Origin: Streptomyces sp. NBC_01497
GTDB lineage: Bacteria; Actinomycetota; Actinomycetes; Streptomycetales; Streptomycetaceae
DNA length: 64,000 bases
Assembly: GCF_036250695.1 (NCBI RefSeq)
Contig: NZ_CP109427.1
Span: 7,564,001 to 7,628,000 of the forward strand
Direction: 5' to 3'
The notes below the pieces were generated by a model, which was not told where the DNA came from, made no database searches, and saw only the letters and a program-made list of their open reading frames with translations. Below, one piece after another: positions 37,672-45,679 of this stretch. Both the position numbers and the translations under genes were made by a program. Each line of letters opens with the position of its first letter. Positions within the stretch are counted from its first letter, which is position 1.

Positions 37672-38685
37672 TCAGTGCGCCCAGTCGAGCAGGTCCGCCA
37701 ACTCCCAGGTGTTCACGACCCGTTCGCGCGGCACACCGCACTCCTGCGCACGTGCGCAGCCGAGTTGCCGCCAATCGAGCTGACCCGGGGCGTGCGCGTC
37801 GGTGTCGATGGCGAACAGGGTGCCCGCCGCCACCGCGGCACGCAGCAGCCGGCGCGGCGGATCGAGGCGCTCGGGACGGCAGTTGATCTCCACGGCCGTA
37901 CCGGACTCCGCGCACGAGGCGAACACCGCGTCCGCGTCGAAGTCCGACTCGGGCCGCCGCCGCCCCGACAGCAGTCGGCCGGTGCAGTGCCCGAGCACAT
38001 CCGTGTGCGGATCGCGTACGGCCGCGACCATGCGGCGGGTCATGGCGGCCCGGTCCATGCGCAGTTTGGAGTGCACCGAGGCGACCACCAGGTCGAGTCG
38101 TGCGAGGAGCCGCGGATCCTGGTCCAGCGAGCCGTCGTCCAGGATGTCGCACTCGATACCGGTGAGCAGCCGGAACGGCGCCCAGCGGGTGTTGAGTGAG
38201 GCGACGACGTCCAGCTGTTCGCGCAACCGGTCCGCGGAGAGCCCCCGTGCGACGGTGAGCCGGGGGGAGTGGTCCGTGAGCACCGCCCACTCGTGACCGA
38301 GCGCGATCGCCGTGCGGCCCATCACCTCGATCGGACTGCCGCCGTCCGACCAGTCGGAGTGCAGATGGCAGTCGCCGCGCAGGGCCGCGAGCAGCCGCTC
38401 CCCGCCCTCCACGAGCGGGCCGCCCGCCTCCTCCTCCAGCCGGGCCAGGTATCCGGGCACGGACCCGTCGGCGGCCTCCCGTACGACCTCGGCGGTACGC
38501 GGACCGATGCCCGCCACCTCGGTGAGCGTTCCCGCGGCGAGACGGCGCGCCAGCTCCTCACCGGGCATCTTCGACACCACGGAGGAGGCGGTGCGGAACG
38601 CGCGCACCCGGTACGTCTTCGCCCCGGACCGCTCCAGCAGGAACGCGATCCTGTCGAGCGCCGCAACCGGGTCCATGCCCGCCAT
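37672..38685 (-). CDS. PHP domain phosphoesterase with N-terminal helix-hairpin-helix
   Basis: About 337 residues. The first 75 residues resemble the helix-hairpin-helix of DNA polymerase X (AGIGPRTAEVVREA); the rest is a PHP domain with metal-binding motifs GDCHLHSDWSDG, LTDHS, GIECDIL, VASVHS, LGHCTG and DTDAHAPGQLDW in the expected order. It resembles the C-terminal half of bacterial PolX, an exonuclease or phosphoesterase, without the polymerase palm. The start is uncertain: ATG 38685 and ATG 38676 both lack a good ribosome site. Upstream is a large 18-bp minisatellite that may influence its promoter. Confidence 0.82.
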   Translation of the reverse strand: MAGMDPVAALDRIAFLLERSGAKTYRVRAFRTASSVVSKMPGEELARRLAAGTLTEVAGIGPRTAEVVREAADGSVPGYLARLEEEAGGPLVEGGERLLAALRGDCHLHSDWSDGGSPIEVMGRTAIALGHEWAVLTDHSPRLTVARGLSADRLREQLDVVASLNTRWAPFRLLTGIECDILDDGSLDQDPRLLARLDLVVASVHSKLRMDRAAMTRRMVAAVRDPHTDVLGHCTGRLLSGRRRPESDFDADAVFASCAESGTAVEINCRPERLDPPRRLLRAAVAAGTLFAIDTDAHAPGQLDWRQLGCARAQECGVPRERVVNTWELADLLDWAH

Positions 38686-38730
38686 TGTCGGCGAGGGGCC
38701 GCGGACGCGCATCCGCCGGGTGCGGGGCCG

Positions 38731-39018
38731 AGCGCCGGGACGCGAGGAGGCCCCGCGATACGGGCGGGCCCCGGGACACGAGCCGGCGCCGGGACGCGAG
38801 GAGGCGCCGGGACGCGAGGAGGCCCCGCGATACGGGCGGGCCCCGGGACACGAGCCGGCGCCGGGACGCGAGGAGACCCCGCGACACGAGGAGGCCCCGC
38901 GATACGGGCGGGCCCCGGGGACACGAGCCGGCGCCGGGACGCGAGGAGACCCCGCGACACGAGCAGACCCGGGGACGCGAGGAGCCCCGGGATGCGAGCG
39001 GGCCCCGGGACACGACGA
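38731..39018. repeat. 18-bp minisatellite, 16 units with higher-order structure
   Basis: Sixteen head-to-tail units of about 18 bases. Four unit types recur: A GGCGCCGGGACGCGAGGA, B GGCCCCGCGATACGGGCG, C GGCCCCGGGACACGAGCC and D GACCCCGCGACACGAGGA. The order is A-B-C-A, A-B-C-A, D-B-C-A, D then diverged units, giving a 72-base super-repeat. One unit has 19 bases (911-929 of 38 kb) and one has 17, which breaks any coding frame. Confidence 0.9.
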
Positions 39019-39050
39019 GGCCCCGCAGCGCGAACGCTGCGGGGCCTCGT
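39015..39050. terminator. Perfect 16-bp hairpin
   Basis: Stem 39015-39030 with 39035-39050, loop CGAA, no mismatch. It abuts the minisatellite and lies about 240 bases downstream of the sortase-anchored protein gene, so it could end that transcript. No T tract. Confidence 0.75.
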
Positions 39051-39292
39051 ACGCCCTGCCTGTCCTCGAAGAGGCGCCGCGTCCCCCGACGCACCGCTCC
39101 TTGCCGTACGGAACCTGCCCGGCCGCCCCGGTGGGGGCGGCCGTCCGTTCCCTGCCTCGTGGTCGGCGGTCAGCCGGCCGGGTGCCGCCGAGTGCCGGCG
39201 GTGGAAGACCCGGCCGTGAACCGACATGGCCGGCGGAACGGGGCGATCCGGTTCATTGCTGATCCGGTCGCGCGGACCTCAGCGGGAACGGG

Positions 39293-39940
39293 TCAGTGCT
39301 GAGCGGCGCGACGCCTGCGCGACGCCCACAGGATGCCCGCACCAGCGACCACGACGACCGCGGCGGCACCGGCGATGACCGGCGTCGAGCTGGACGAACC
39401 GGTCTCCGCGAGGTCGCTGCCCGACGGGCTCGGCGAGGAGACCGGGGCGGCAGCGGCGGACGAGGTGGACGACGACGGCGCCGGGGTGGCGGGCGTCGAG
39501 CTCGCCGGGGTGGAGCTCGCCGGCGTCGACGGCGGCGTGGACGCCGGAGTCGTGGCAGGCGGGCTCGACGGCGGAGTGGACGGCACGGGGCAGCCCGTGG
39601 CCGTCTTCGTCTCGTCGTCGTTGTACTGGGAGCCGTCCCCAGCCGTCACTACGAGGTGGACCGACTGGCTGCTCTGGGTGGGCAGCTTGAAGTCCTGGTG
39701 GAACGTGCTCTTGAAGTCCTGGTCCACGGTGAGCGAGTCGTCACCCTGGACCGTGACCTTGACGTGGTTGGTCGCATTGCCGTTGTAGGCGGACAGGTCG
39801 ACCGTCGCGGTCGAACAGTCGACCGTCAGGTGCGGTGTGTGCGCGGATGCCGAGCCGGCCGAGAGGCCCACGCTCAGCACGCCGGCCGCCGCGACCGATA
39901 TCAGGGCACCGGGGCGCCTGAGCGATCCGAAACGAGTCAC
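39293..39940 (-). CDS. Sortase-anchored surface protein with LAETG motif
   Basis: A 215-residue secreted wall protein. Signal peptide residues 1-33 end in ASA; a compact domain to about residue 110 (HLTVDCSTATVDLSAYNGN...KVTVQGDDSL) has two cysteines; a Pro/Thr/Ser-rich wall-spanning region follows; then LAETG at 177-181, a membrane helix and an RRRR tail. LAxTG is the class E sortase signal of Streptomyces. GTG 39940 has GGAGG at six bases. The Shine-Dalgarno lies in the loop of a small possible hairpin (ATTTCC / GGAAAT). Function unknown; similar proteins carry a thioester or adhesive role elsewhere, but no such motif is visible here. Confidence 0.85.
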   Translation of the reverse strand: MTRFGSLRRPGALISVAAAGVLSVGLSAGSASAHTPHLTVDCSTATVDLSAYNGNATNHVKVTVQGDDSLTVDQDFKSTFHQDFKLPTQSSQSVHLVVTAGDGSQYNDDETKTATGCPVPSTPPSSPPATTPASTPPSTPASSTPASSTPATPAPSSSTSSAAAAPVSSPSPSGSDLAETGSSSSTPVIAGAAAVVVVAGAGILWASRRRRAAQH

Positions 39941-40571
39941 AGATTTCCTCCGCGGAAATTACAGCGCCGCCTCCGATGGCGGTCGCGCGCGCACAGTACC
40001 GCCCTCCCCTCGCGTGCCTTCAATCGCCGGGGTCAACTCAGGCTCCTCACGCACCGGATGTCCCAGGTTGGGAGGGTGCCGGCGCCCTGGAAGCGATCGT
40101 TCGGGCGGGCGAAATGCGCCGAACTTCCCCACGTCAGGCCGCGTTTGTCACAACTAAACGATAGGTGAGTAAAGAATCAGTCAAGTGTCGTGGTGGCGCC
40201 TCTGTCCGCCGTCACCGACACCCCGGCGCACCAGCGAAGGCACCTCCGCGGCGCACTCCCTGACGCCCGGACAGCGGCAGCGCGGCCCCCCGCATGCCCT
40301 CCGGGCCCGGCCCGTCAGGACAGCCTCCGCGTCGGCCCCGGACCGCCCCCGGACTGCCCGGGCCGCCGCATCGCTGCCCGACCCCTGCCGCCGGCCAGTG
40401 CATCACGCTCCCGCCGGATCGGGCCCCAGCCCAGGCGCGGTCCGGCCGAGTCCGCAGATTCGGGCCGGTCCCGGCGGGTCCCGGCCCGGGGCCGCGCGGT
40501 CCGGCTCCCCGGATCCCGGCGACGGGCCGTGGTCCTGACGGACCGGCCGGCCGGCCGTCGAAGGACCCGCC
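39941..40571. other. 630-base gap with a possible distant promoter
   Basis: On the leftward strand, an unusually AT-rich pocket at 40150-40187 contains TTGACT (40184-40179) and TATCGT / TTTAGT candidates for a -10 box. If real, the LAETG gene has a leader of roughly 200 bases. The rest, 40190-40571, is GC-rich and shows no gene. Confidence 0.45.
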
Positions 40572-41858
40572 TCACCTGCCGCTGCCCGCCCGCTCCCGGC
40601 GGGCCGCCCGCCGCGCGTCCCACGCGCTGCGGGAACGGCGGGACATCCGGCGGGTCCGGGCGCGGGCCTCGGTCAGCCGGGGGTGCCGCTCGCGCTGCTC
40701 CCGTGTCGAGCGGTCCAGTTCCTCCATCAGCCGTTTGGACCGGCTCTCCATGTCCAGCTCGGCGAGGATGCGGTCGAGTTCCGCGAGCAGAGCACCGTGC
40801 AACTGCCACTGGCGGGGGTGCTCCTGCACGACGTCGAGCAGCAGCTGTGCCGCGTACTCCCGCTCCCTGCGGGCCCCCTCCAGGTCCTCGGCGAGCCGGG
40901 TCTCGGCCCGCTCCGCGCTGGAGCTCGCGGACGAGGTCACGAGGACCGCGAAGCTCACGATCGCGTCGGCGATCCTGCCGATGGCGCTCTCCAGCGCGGC
41001 GCCCGTCTCCGGCGGGAAGAGCGGTTCGTCCCTGCGCTCCTTCGCCAGGTCGGTCAGGGTCCGCGCGAGGACCCGTACGACCACGGCGCAGATCTCCAGC
41101 GTGTCGAGCCCCGTTCGCAGCACCACGCGGTGCAGCAGTCCCTCCCGTACGCGGGGATTGAGGCGCAGACTCTCCTCGGCCTGCCGCAGCTCGGCGTCCA
41201 CCTCGGTGATCTCCTGGTCGATACGGCGCGCCTCGTGCAGCCTGGCCGCAGCGGTCTCCACCGCCGTACGGCTCGTCAGCCCGTCGCTGACCCGCAGCAG
41301 CAGCTGGCGCATGCGGCGCGCCAGGCCTTCCATGGACTCGCCCGCCGTGTCGACCCACACGGGCGGGATGAACAGGAAGTTGAACAGCAGGCCGACCCCG
41401 GCGCCGATGAGCGTGTCGAGGATCCTCGTCCACGCGGTGGACTCCACCTGCACCTGGGTCACGCCCAGCACGAGCATCGCGCTGATCGCCACCTCGACGA
41501 CGAAGTCCCCCGCGCGCACGATCCGTCCCACCACGAGCGCGAGCAGGATGATCGACGCGAGGCTCCACCAGGCGAGGCCGACCAGGGAGCTGAAACCGAC
41601 CGCCACCAGCACGCCGGTGACCACGGCGTTCACCCGCGTGAGGCTGAGCCGGATGGTCGAGTACAGCGTCACCTGCGTCACGAGCAGCGCGGTCAGCGGC
41701 GCGGTGAGCGGTGCCGCCTCGTTGGACAGCCGCTCCGCCACGATGAACGAGATGGTCGCCGCCGCCGTCGAACGGAGGATCTGGACGACCACCGGCTCCT
41801 TGCGCAGCCGAAGGAGGCGCGCGAACGCGGCCTTCACACTCTCTCGGACGTCGGACAC
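40572..41858 (-). CDS. FUSC / aromatic acid exporter family membrane protein
   Basis: A 428-residue membrane protein. Residues about 20-175 contain six hydrophobic helices (LRSTAAATISFIVAERL to LIGAGVGLLFNFLFIPPVWV) in the pattern of the FUSC/ArAE exporter family; the remainder is a long cytoplasmic helical region rich in Glu and Arg, probably coiled coil. Such proteins export aromatic acids or other small organics, though the actinobacterial members are uncharacterised. GTG 41858 follows AAGGGA. It is divergent from the uracil-DNA glycosylase gene with a 70-base shared upstream region. Confidence 0.78.
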   Translation of the reverse strand: MSDVRESVKAAFARLLRLRKEPVVVQILRSTAAATISFIVAERLSNEAAPLTAPLTALLVTQVTLYSTIRLSLTRVNAVVTGVLVAVGFSSLVGLAWWSLASIILLALVVGRIVRAGDFVVEVAISAMLVLGVTQVQVESTAWTRILDTLIGAGVGLLFNFLFIPPVWVDTAGESMEGLARRMRQLLLRVSDGLTSRTAVETAAARLHEARRIDQEITEVDAELRQAEESLRLNPRVREGLLHRVVLRTGLDTLEICAVVVRVLARTLTDLAKERRDEPLFPPETGAALESAIGRIADAIVSFAVLVTSSASSSAERAETRLAEDLEGARREREYAAQLLLDVVQEHPRQWQLHGALLAELDRILAELDMESRSKRLMEELDRSTREQRERHPRLTEARARTRRMSRRSRSAWDARRAARRERAGSGR

Positions 41859-41928
41859 GTCACGTCCCTTCCCCCTCGTAGGTCACTCGGAACGGCGCGG
41901 ACCTGCGTCCTCAGGTACCGTCACCCGA

Positions 41929-42684
41929 ATGCGAGACCCGGAGGACCCGGCGTTTCCGGTGGCGGCGGCCGGATCCGCCACCACGGTGACGGAACTGGAC
42001 GAGCGCCTGCCCCAGTGCGCCGCGTGCCCGCGGCTGGTCGCCTGGCGCCGCGAGAAGGCGCACGACGACCTCCCGGCCTACCGAGGGCAGGAGTACTGGG
42101 CACGTCCCGTACCCGGCTTCGGCCCCGTCGACGCACCCCTGCTGATCGTGGGTCTCGCCCCGGCGGCGCACGGCGCGAACCGTACGGGCCGCATGTTCAC
42201 CGGCGACCGGTCGGGCGACGTGCTGTTCGCCGCCCTGCACGAACTGGGGCTCGCGTCCCGCCCCGACCCGGTCTCGGCGGACGACGGCATGACCCTGCGC
42301 GGCGTCAGGATGAGTTCGCCCGTGCGGTGCGCGCCCCCGCAGAACCGCCCGACGCCGGGCGAACGGGACACCTGCCGCCCCTGGCTCGCCCGCGAGCTGG
42401 AGCTCCTCGCCCCCACGCTGCGCGCGGTGGTCGTCCTCGGCGCGTTCGGCTGGCAGGCGCTGATGCCGCCCCTCGCCGCGGCGGGCTGGTCGGTTCCGCG
42501 CCCCCGCCCGGCCTTCGGGCACGGCACACGCGTGACCCTGCGCGATCCTGCCGGGAACCGGCCCCTCGACGTATTCGGCTGCTACCACGTCAGCCAGCGC
42601 AACGTCTTCACGGGGCGTCTGACGCCCGGCATGCTGCGGGAGGTACTGGCCGGCGCCGCCGGCGTGGCGGGCGCGCTGCCCTGA
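41929..42684 (+). CDS. Uracil-DNA glycosylase, family 5-like (iron-sulfur)
   Basis: A 251-residue DNA repair enzyme that excises uracil. Four cysteines suitable for a 4Fe-4S cluster are visible: CAAC near 30-33, one in VRCAPPQNRPTPGE and one in DTCRPW. Motif A is GLAPAAHGANRTGRMFTGDRSG, with Ala where family 4 has a catalytic-region Glu, which fits family 5 (UdgB). The C-terminal motif is GCYHVSQRN. A TACCGT box at 41916 ends seven bases before ATG 41929 and no ribosome site is present, so the mRNA may be leaderless. Confidence 0.88.
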   Translation: MRDPEDPAFPVAAAGSATTVTELDERLPQCAACPRLVAWRREKAHDDLPAYRGQEYWARPVPGFGPVDAPLLIVGLAPAAHGANRTGRMFTGDRSGDVLFAALHELGLASRPDPVSADDGMTLRGVRMSSPVRCAPPQNRPTPGERDTCRPWLARELELLAPTLRAVVVLGAFGWQALMPPLAAAGWSVPRPRPAFGHGTRVTLRDPAGNRPLDVFGCYHVSQRNVFTGRLTPGMLREVLAGAAGVAGALP

Positions 42685-42741
42685 CGCCCGGCGCGGGCGC
42701 CGCGGCCCCGAGCCGGCGCGGCCCGGGCCCGGAGAGCGCCC

Positions 42742-43707
42742 TCACAGCTCCCGCAGTGCCGGCAGCAGCTCCTCGCGCGACCACTGAAGGAACGGCTCCT
42801 GCTGGTCACCGCCCACCTGGATCAGCGCCACCTCCGTGAACCCTGCCTCCACGTAGGGTCGTACGGCGTCGACGAACGCGCCGACGTCGTTCCCGCAGGG
42901 CACCGCGGCCGCGACGTCCTGCGGTGTCACGTTCGATGTCGCACCCGCGAACGCCTTCGTGGTGGGGAGCTCCGCGTTGACGGGCCACGGGTTGACGTTC
43001 CACCGGAACTGCTCGTGGGCCCGCTCGATCGCCGCCGAGCGATCCCGGTCGAACGCCACCGGAACCTGGCCGACCACGGGCTTGCCCGCGCCGCCCGCGC
43101 GCCCGAAGTCCGCGACGACGGCGGCGTCCGGGTCCGTCGCGATCAGCAGATCGGCCGACCGCCCCGCGAGCGCCGCGGACTTCGGGCCGGACGCGGCCAC
43201 CCCGATCGGCGGTGCCTCGTCCGGCAGGTCCCAGAGTTTCGCGTGCTCGACGTCGTAGTGCGCGCCGTGGTGCGTCACGTACCCGCCCGCGAACAGCGCG
43301 CGGATGATCTCCACGGCCTCCTCCAGCATCTCGTGCCGGACGCTCGCCGCCGGCCACCCGGCCCCCACCACGTGCTCGTTGAGGTTCTCGCCCGCGCCGA
43401 GACCGAGCCGGAACCGGCCCTTCGAGAGCAGCTGCAGGGTGGCGGCCTGCTGCGCCACCACGGCCGGGTGGTAGCGGATCGTCGGACAGGTCACGTACGT
43501 CATCAGCGGTATGCGTTCCGTAGCCCGCGCGGCTGCCCCCAGTACGCTCCAGGCGTACGGGGCATGGCCCTGTTCGTCCAGCCACGGGAAGTAGTGGTCC
43601 GAGGTCACGGAGAAGTCGAAGCCGGCCTGTTCGGCGCCGACCACGTGCTCCACCAGCTCCAAGGGCCCGGCCTGCTCCGTCATCATCGTGTATCCGATAC
43701 GCACCAT
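42742..43707 (-). CDS. LLM class F420-dependent oxidoreductase
   Basis: A 321-residue TIM-barrel luciferase-like protein, close in pattern to the F420-dependent glucose-6-phosphate dehydrogenase-like group. Typical segments are VRIGYTMMTEQAGP, SDHYFPWLDEQGHAPYAWSVLGAAA, CPTIRYHPAVVAQQAATL and GRFRLGLGAGENLNEHV. Such enzymes transfer hydride between F420 and varied organic substrates; the substrate here is unknown. ATG 43707 starts the conserved fold; the frame continues upstream without support and the ribosome site is weak. Confidence 0.85.
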   Translation of the reverse strand: MVRIGYTMMTEQAGPLELVEHVVGAEQAGFDFSVTSDHYFPWLDEQGHAPYAWSVLGAAARATERIPLMTYVTCPTIRYHPAVVAQQAATLQLLSKGRFRLGLGAGENLNEHVVGAGWPAASVRHEMLEEAVEIIRALFAGGYVTHHGAHYDVEHAKLWDLPDEAPPIGVAASGPKSAALAGRSADLLIATDPDAAVVADFGRAGGAGKPVVGQVPVAFDRDRSAAIERAHEQFRWNVNPWPVNAELPTTKAFAGATSNVTPQDVAAAVPCGNDVGAFVDAVRPYVEAGFTEVALIQVGGDQQEPFLQWSREELLPALREL

Positions 43708-43866
43708 GGGCGCCGGGTAGCCGGATCGCGGCGCTCGAAACTCCGCCTTTCGGTGCGCGGTCCGCGTTTCGCCGCCGCGCCGGGGGTAACCGGAAGCGTC
43801 GTACGGCGAGCCGAGCCGGCCGGCCGGGCCGCCAGGGACAACCAAGGGACAACCAGGGGAGAGCCG

Positions 43867-44139
43867 ATGGACGGACGGGGACGGACTCGCCCCGCGGCGT
43901 TACCGCCTCGCGGTGTGCTACTGCCGATCGGACTGGGAGCGCTGGCCGGGGCGGTGATCGGCGCCCTCGGCGTCGCGCTGCTGTGGCACGGGCGCCCCGA
44001 AAGGCCGGACGCCCCCGCCCGCCCGGCGGCGGTCACCGGGCACGTCGCCGAGGAGCGCGCCGGGTCCGCGCGGACCTGCCGGGAGTACGGCCCGCGCGCC
44101 GGGCACGCCCGCGCGGCCCGTCACCATGCGGGATCCTGA
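43867..44139 (+). CDS. Small membrane protein, unknown function
   Basis: A 90-residue protein with a basic N-terminus, one hydrophobic helix (VLLPIGLGALAGAVIGALGVALLW) and a charged, Ala/Arg-rich tail with a single cysteine. GGGGAG lies before ATG 43867. I do not recognise a family. It is followed at 67 bases by the flavin-reductase-like gene on the same strand. Confidence 0.5.
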   Translation: MDGRGRTRPAALPPRGVLLPIGLGALAGAVIGALGVALLWHGRPERPDAPARPAAVTGHVAEERAGSARTCREYGPRAGHARAARHHAGS

Positions 44140-44206
44140 CCCGGGTCCGCCGGGCCGAGGCGGAGGACCCTGGCCGCCGTCTGGCGGCCGAAGAAGGGAC
44201 CACGGC

Positions 44207-44689
44207 GTGAGCGGGATCGCTGACCTCCATGACGGCCCGATGTTCGTCGTGACCGCTGCCGCGGCCGGTGACCGCGCCGGCTGCCTCGTCGGTTTCGCCG
44301 CGCAGTGCTCCATCGAGCCGGAGCGCCACATGGTGTGGCTGTCGAAGGCGAACCGCACCTGGCGGGTGGCGTCGGCCGCCGCGTACCTCGGGGTGCATCT
44401 GCTGGGGCCCGACCAGCGCCCGCTCGCGGAGCTGTTCGGCGGGCGGACCGGGGACGACACCGACAAGTTCGCCGGGGCCGGGGCTCAGGACGGCCCTGGG
44501 GGTGTGCCGCTGCTGCCCGGCGTCCCCGCCTGGTACGTGGGCCGGATCGAGAGCCGCACGGACGGCGGTGACCATGTCGGCCATCTGCTGACGCCCGTCG
44601 CCTCGGGGGTCGGGAGCGGTGCGCGGCGCGGCCGCGTACTCACCCTCGCGGACTGCCTCGACATCACCCCGGGACACCCGGCCGGCTGA
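44207..44689 (+). CDS. Flavin reductase-like FMN-binding domain protein
   Basis: A 160-residue protein matching the flavin reductase-like split-barrel fold: MFVVTAAAAGDRAGCLVGFAAQCSIEPERHMVWLSKANRTWR is the typical opening, followed by YLGVHLL and DKFAGAG. Members bind FMN and act as flavin reductases or as small flavin proteins. GTG 44207 has AAGGGA at seven bases. A strong terminator follows. Confidence 0.8.
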   Translation: MSGIADLHDGPMFVVTAAAAGDRAGCLVGFAAQCSIEPERHMVWLSKANRTWRVASAAAYLGVHLLGPDQRPLAELFGGRTGDDTDKFAGAGAQDGPGGVPLLPGVPAWYVGRIESRTDGGDHVGHLLTPVASGVGSGARRGRVLTLADCLDITPGHPAG

Positions 44690-44721
44690 GGCGCCGGGCC
44701 CGCGGCGGGCCCGTACGCGAT

Positions 44722-44760
44722 CGACGGCCGGTACGTGCTCAGAGCACGTACCGGCCGTCG
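44722..44760. terminator. Strong bidirectional terminator
   Basis: A perfect 18-bp stem (44722-44739 with 44743-44760) with a three-base loop lies between the rightward flavin-reductase-like gene and the leftward small membrane protein gene. Confidence 0.9.
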
Positions 44761-44811
44761 GGCCGTTGTCCACCCTCGCGGGTCCCGGTGCGGGGCCCGC
44801 CCTGCGGCGTC

Positions 44812-45162
44812 TCAGGCGAGCGGCGGCGGCCCCTTGGGTTCCTCGTCCGAGCCGTCGTGCGGCTTGACCTCGTCGCCGTGACCCCCGAGTTCGTGCGGCA
44901 GCAGCCGCCCGCCGTCGGTCGGGAAGGTCTCGTTGGAGTCCGCGGAGCCTTCCACGTGGCTCTGGTGCTCCGGCCTGCGGGGCTGGTCGCCCGGCTTCGG
45001 GTGGCGGTTGAACTCGGACCTGCGGCGGAAACCCAGCCAGAATCCTCCGATCAGGATGAGCACCACGACCAGCCCGATCACGAACGCCCAGACGCCCGTC
45101 GTATTGCTCATCGCCAGGACGATGTCGTGTGCCTGAAGTGTGTGCGGTGGGTTCATGGTCAT
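44812..45162 (-). CDS. DUF6479-like small membrane protein
   Basis: A 116-residue protein with a short N-terminus, one membrane helix (VWAFVIGLVVVLILIGGFWLGFRRR) and a hydrophilic cytoplasmic tail (HPKPGDQPRRPEHQ...). This resembles the Streptomyces family DUF6479, function unknown. ATG 45162 follows AAAGGGG at seven bases; ATG 45156 is an in-frame alternative. Confidence 0.7.
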   Translation of the reverse strand: MTMNPPHTLQAHDIVLAMSNTTGVWAFVIGLVVVLILIGGFWLGFRRRSEFNRHPKPGDQPRRPEHQSHVEGSADSNETFPTDGGRLLPHELGGHGDEVKPHDGSDEEPKGPPPLA

Positions 45163-45679
45163 CCGGGTACCCCTTTGCCCGCGGGTGATGACCACGGCTC
45201 GGCCGTGAGCGGCGTTTTCTTCACCCGGCTGGGCGAAAACCGGGCAGACCGCGTGTTTGTGCACCGTCCGCAGGGGCGGGCCCGCTGCCGCGAACGCCCG
45301 CCGCACCAGGAAGGGCCGGGCCGCGGGTCTCCTGCCACCGGGCCACGCGGACCGTCCCGCCGGGTGGCCCGGCGAGCGTAGGGGCGGGCGTTTGCGCCCG
45401 GGGGCCGAGGGCACGCGGTGACCGTGCGCGTCCGGTGCGCACACCGGCCCACCGGCCGCCCCCCGGGGCGCGCGGTAGGAGGTGTGCCACACCGGTGATG
45501 CCCCGCTCGCATGTCGGTACGGCGTCCCCGTCCGCGTGGTTGTGCGCCCCGCCCCGGCCCGACGGCGGCGGGGTGCCGTGCGACGCCATGGCGGTCCCCT
45601 CGCCGTCCCGCCGTGCCCGAGAGGCCTCGCGCCGGGCAGTCGGCAGACGAGGCCCCGAACACGTCGGGGCAGAGGTGGG
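45163..45679. other. Divergent 517-base gap, no gene seen
   Basis: The gap lies between a leftward membrane protein gene and the rightward cation transporter gene, so it should contain promoters for both. I see no convincing promoter boxes, repeats or hairpins. The open frames here are composition artefacts. Confidence 0.45.

Larger units (their letters stand above)
38686..39292. other. Non-coding gap with minisatellite and hairpin
   Basis: About 600 bases between two leftward genes. The right half is unremarkable GC-rich DNA; the left half is the tandem array (38731-39018) and a perfect hairpin (39015-39050). Long open frames on both strands run through the array only because the repeat is 18 bases; they have no independent support. 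Confidence 0.6.

Noticed and set aside
38731..39018. CRISPR array
   Set aside because: Units are contiguous 18-mers without spacers, and no cas genes are present.
38312..39262. Hexapeptide-repeat protein encoded across the minisatellite
   Set aside because: The repeats APRYGR/APGHEP/APGREE depend on the 18-base period. A 19-base unit shifts the frame, both strands are open, and no start with a ribosome site exists.
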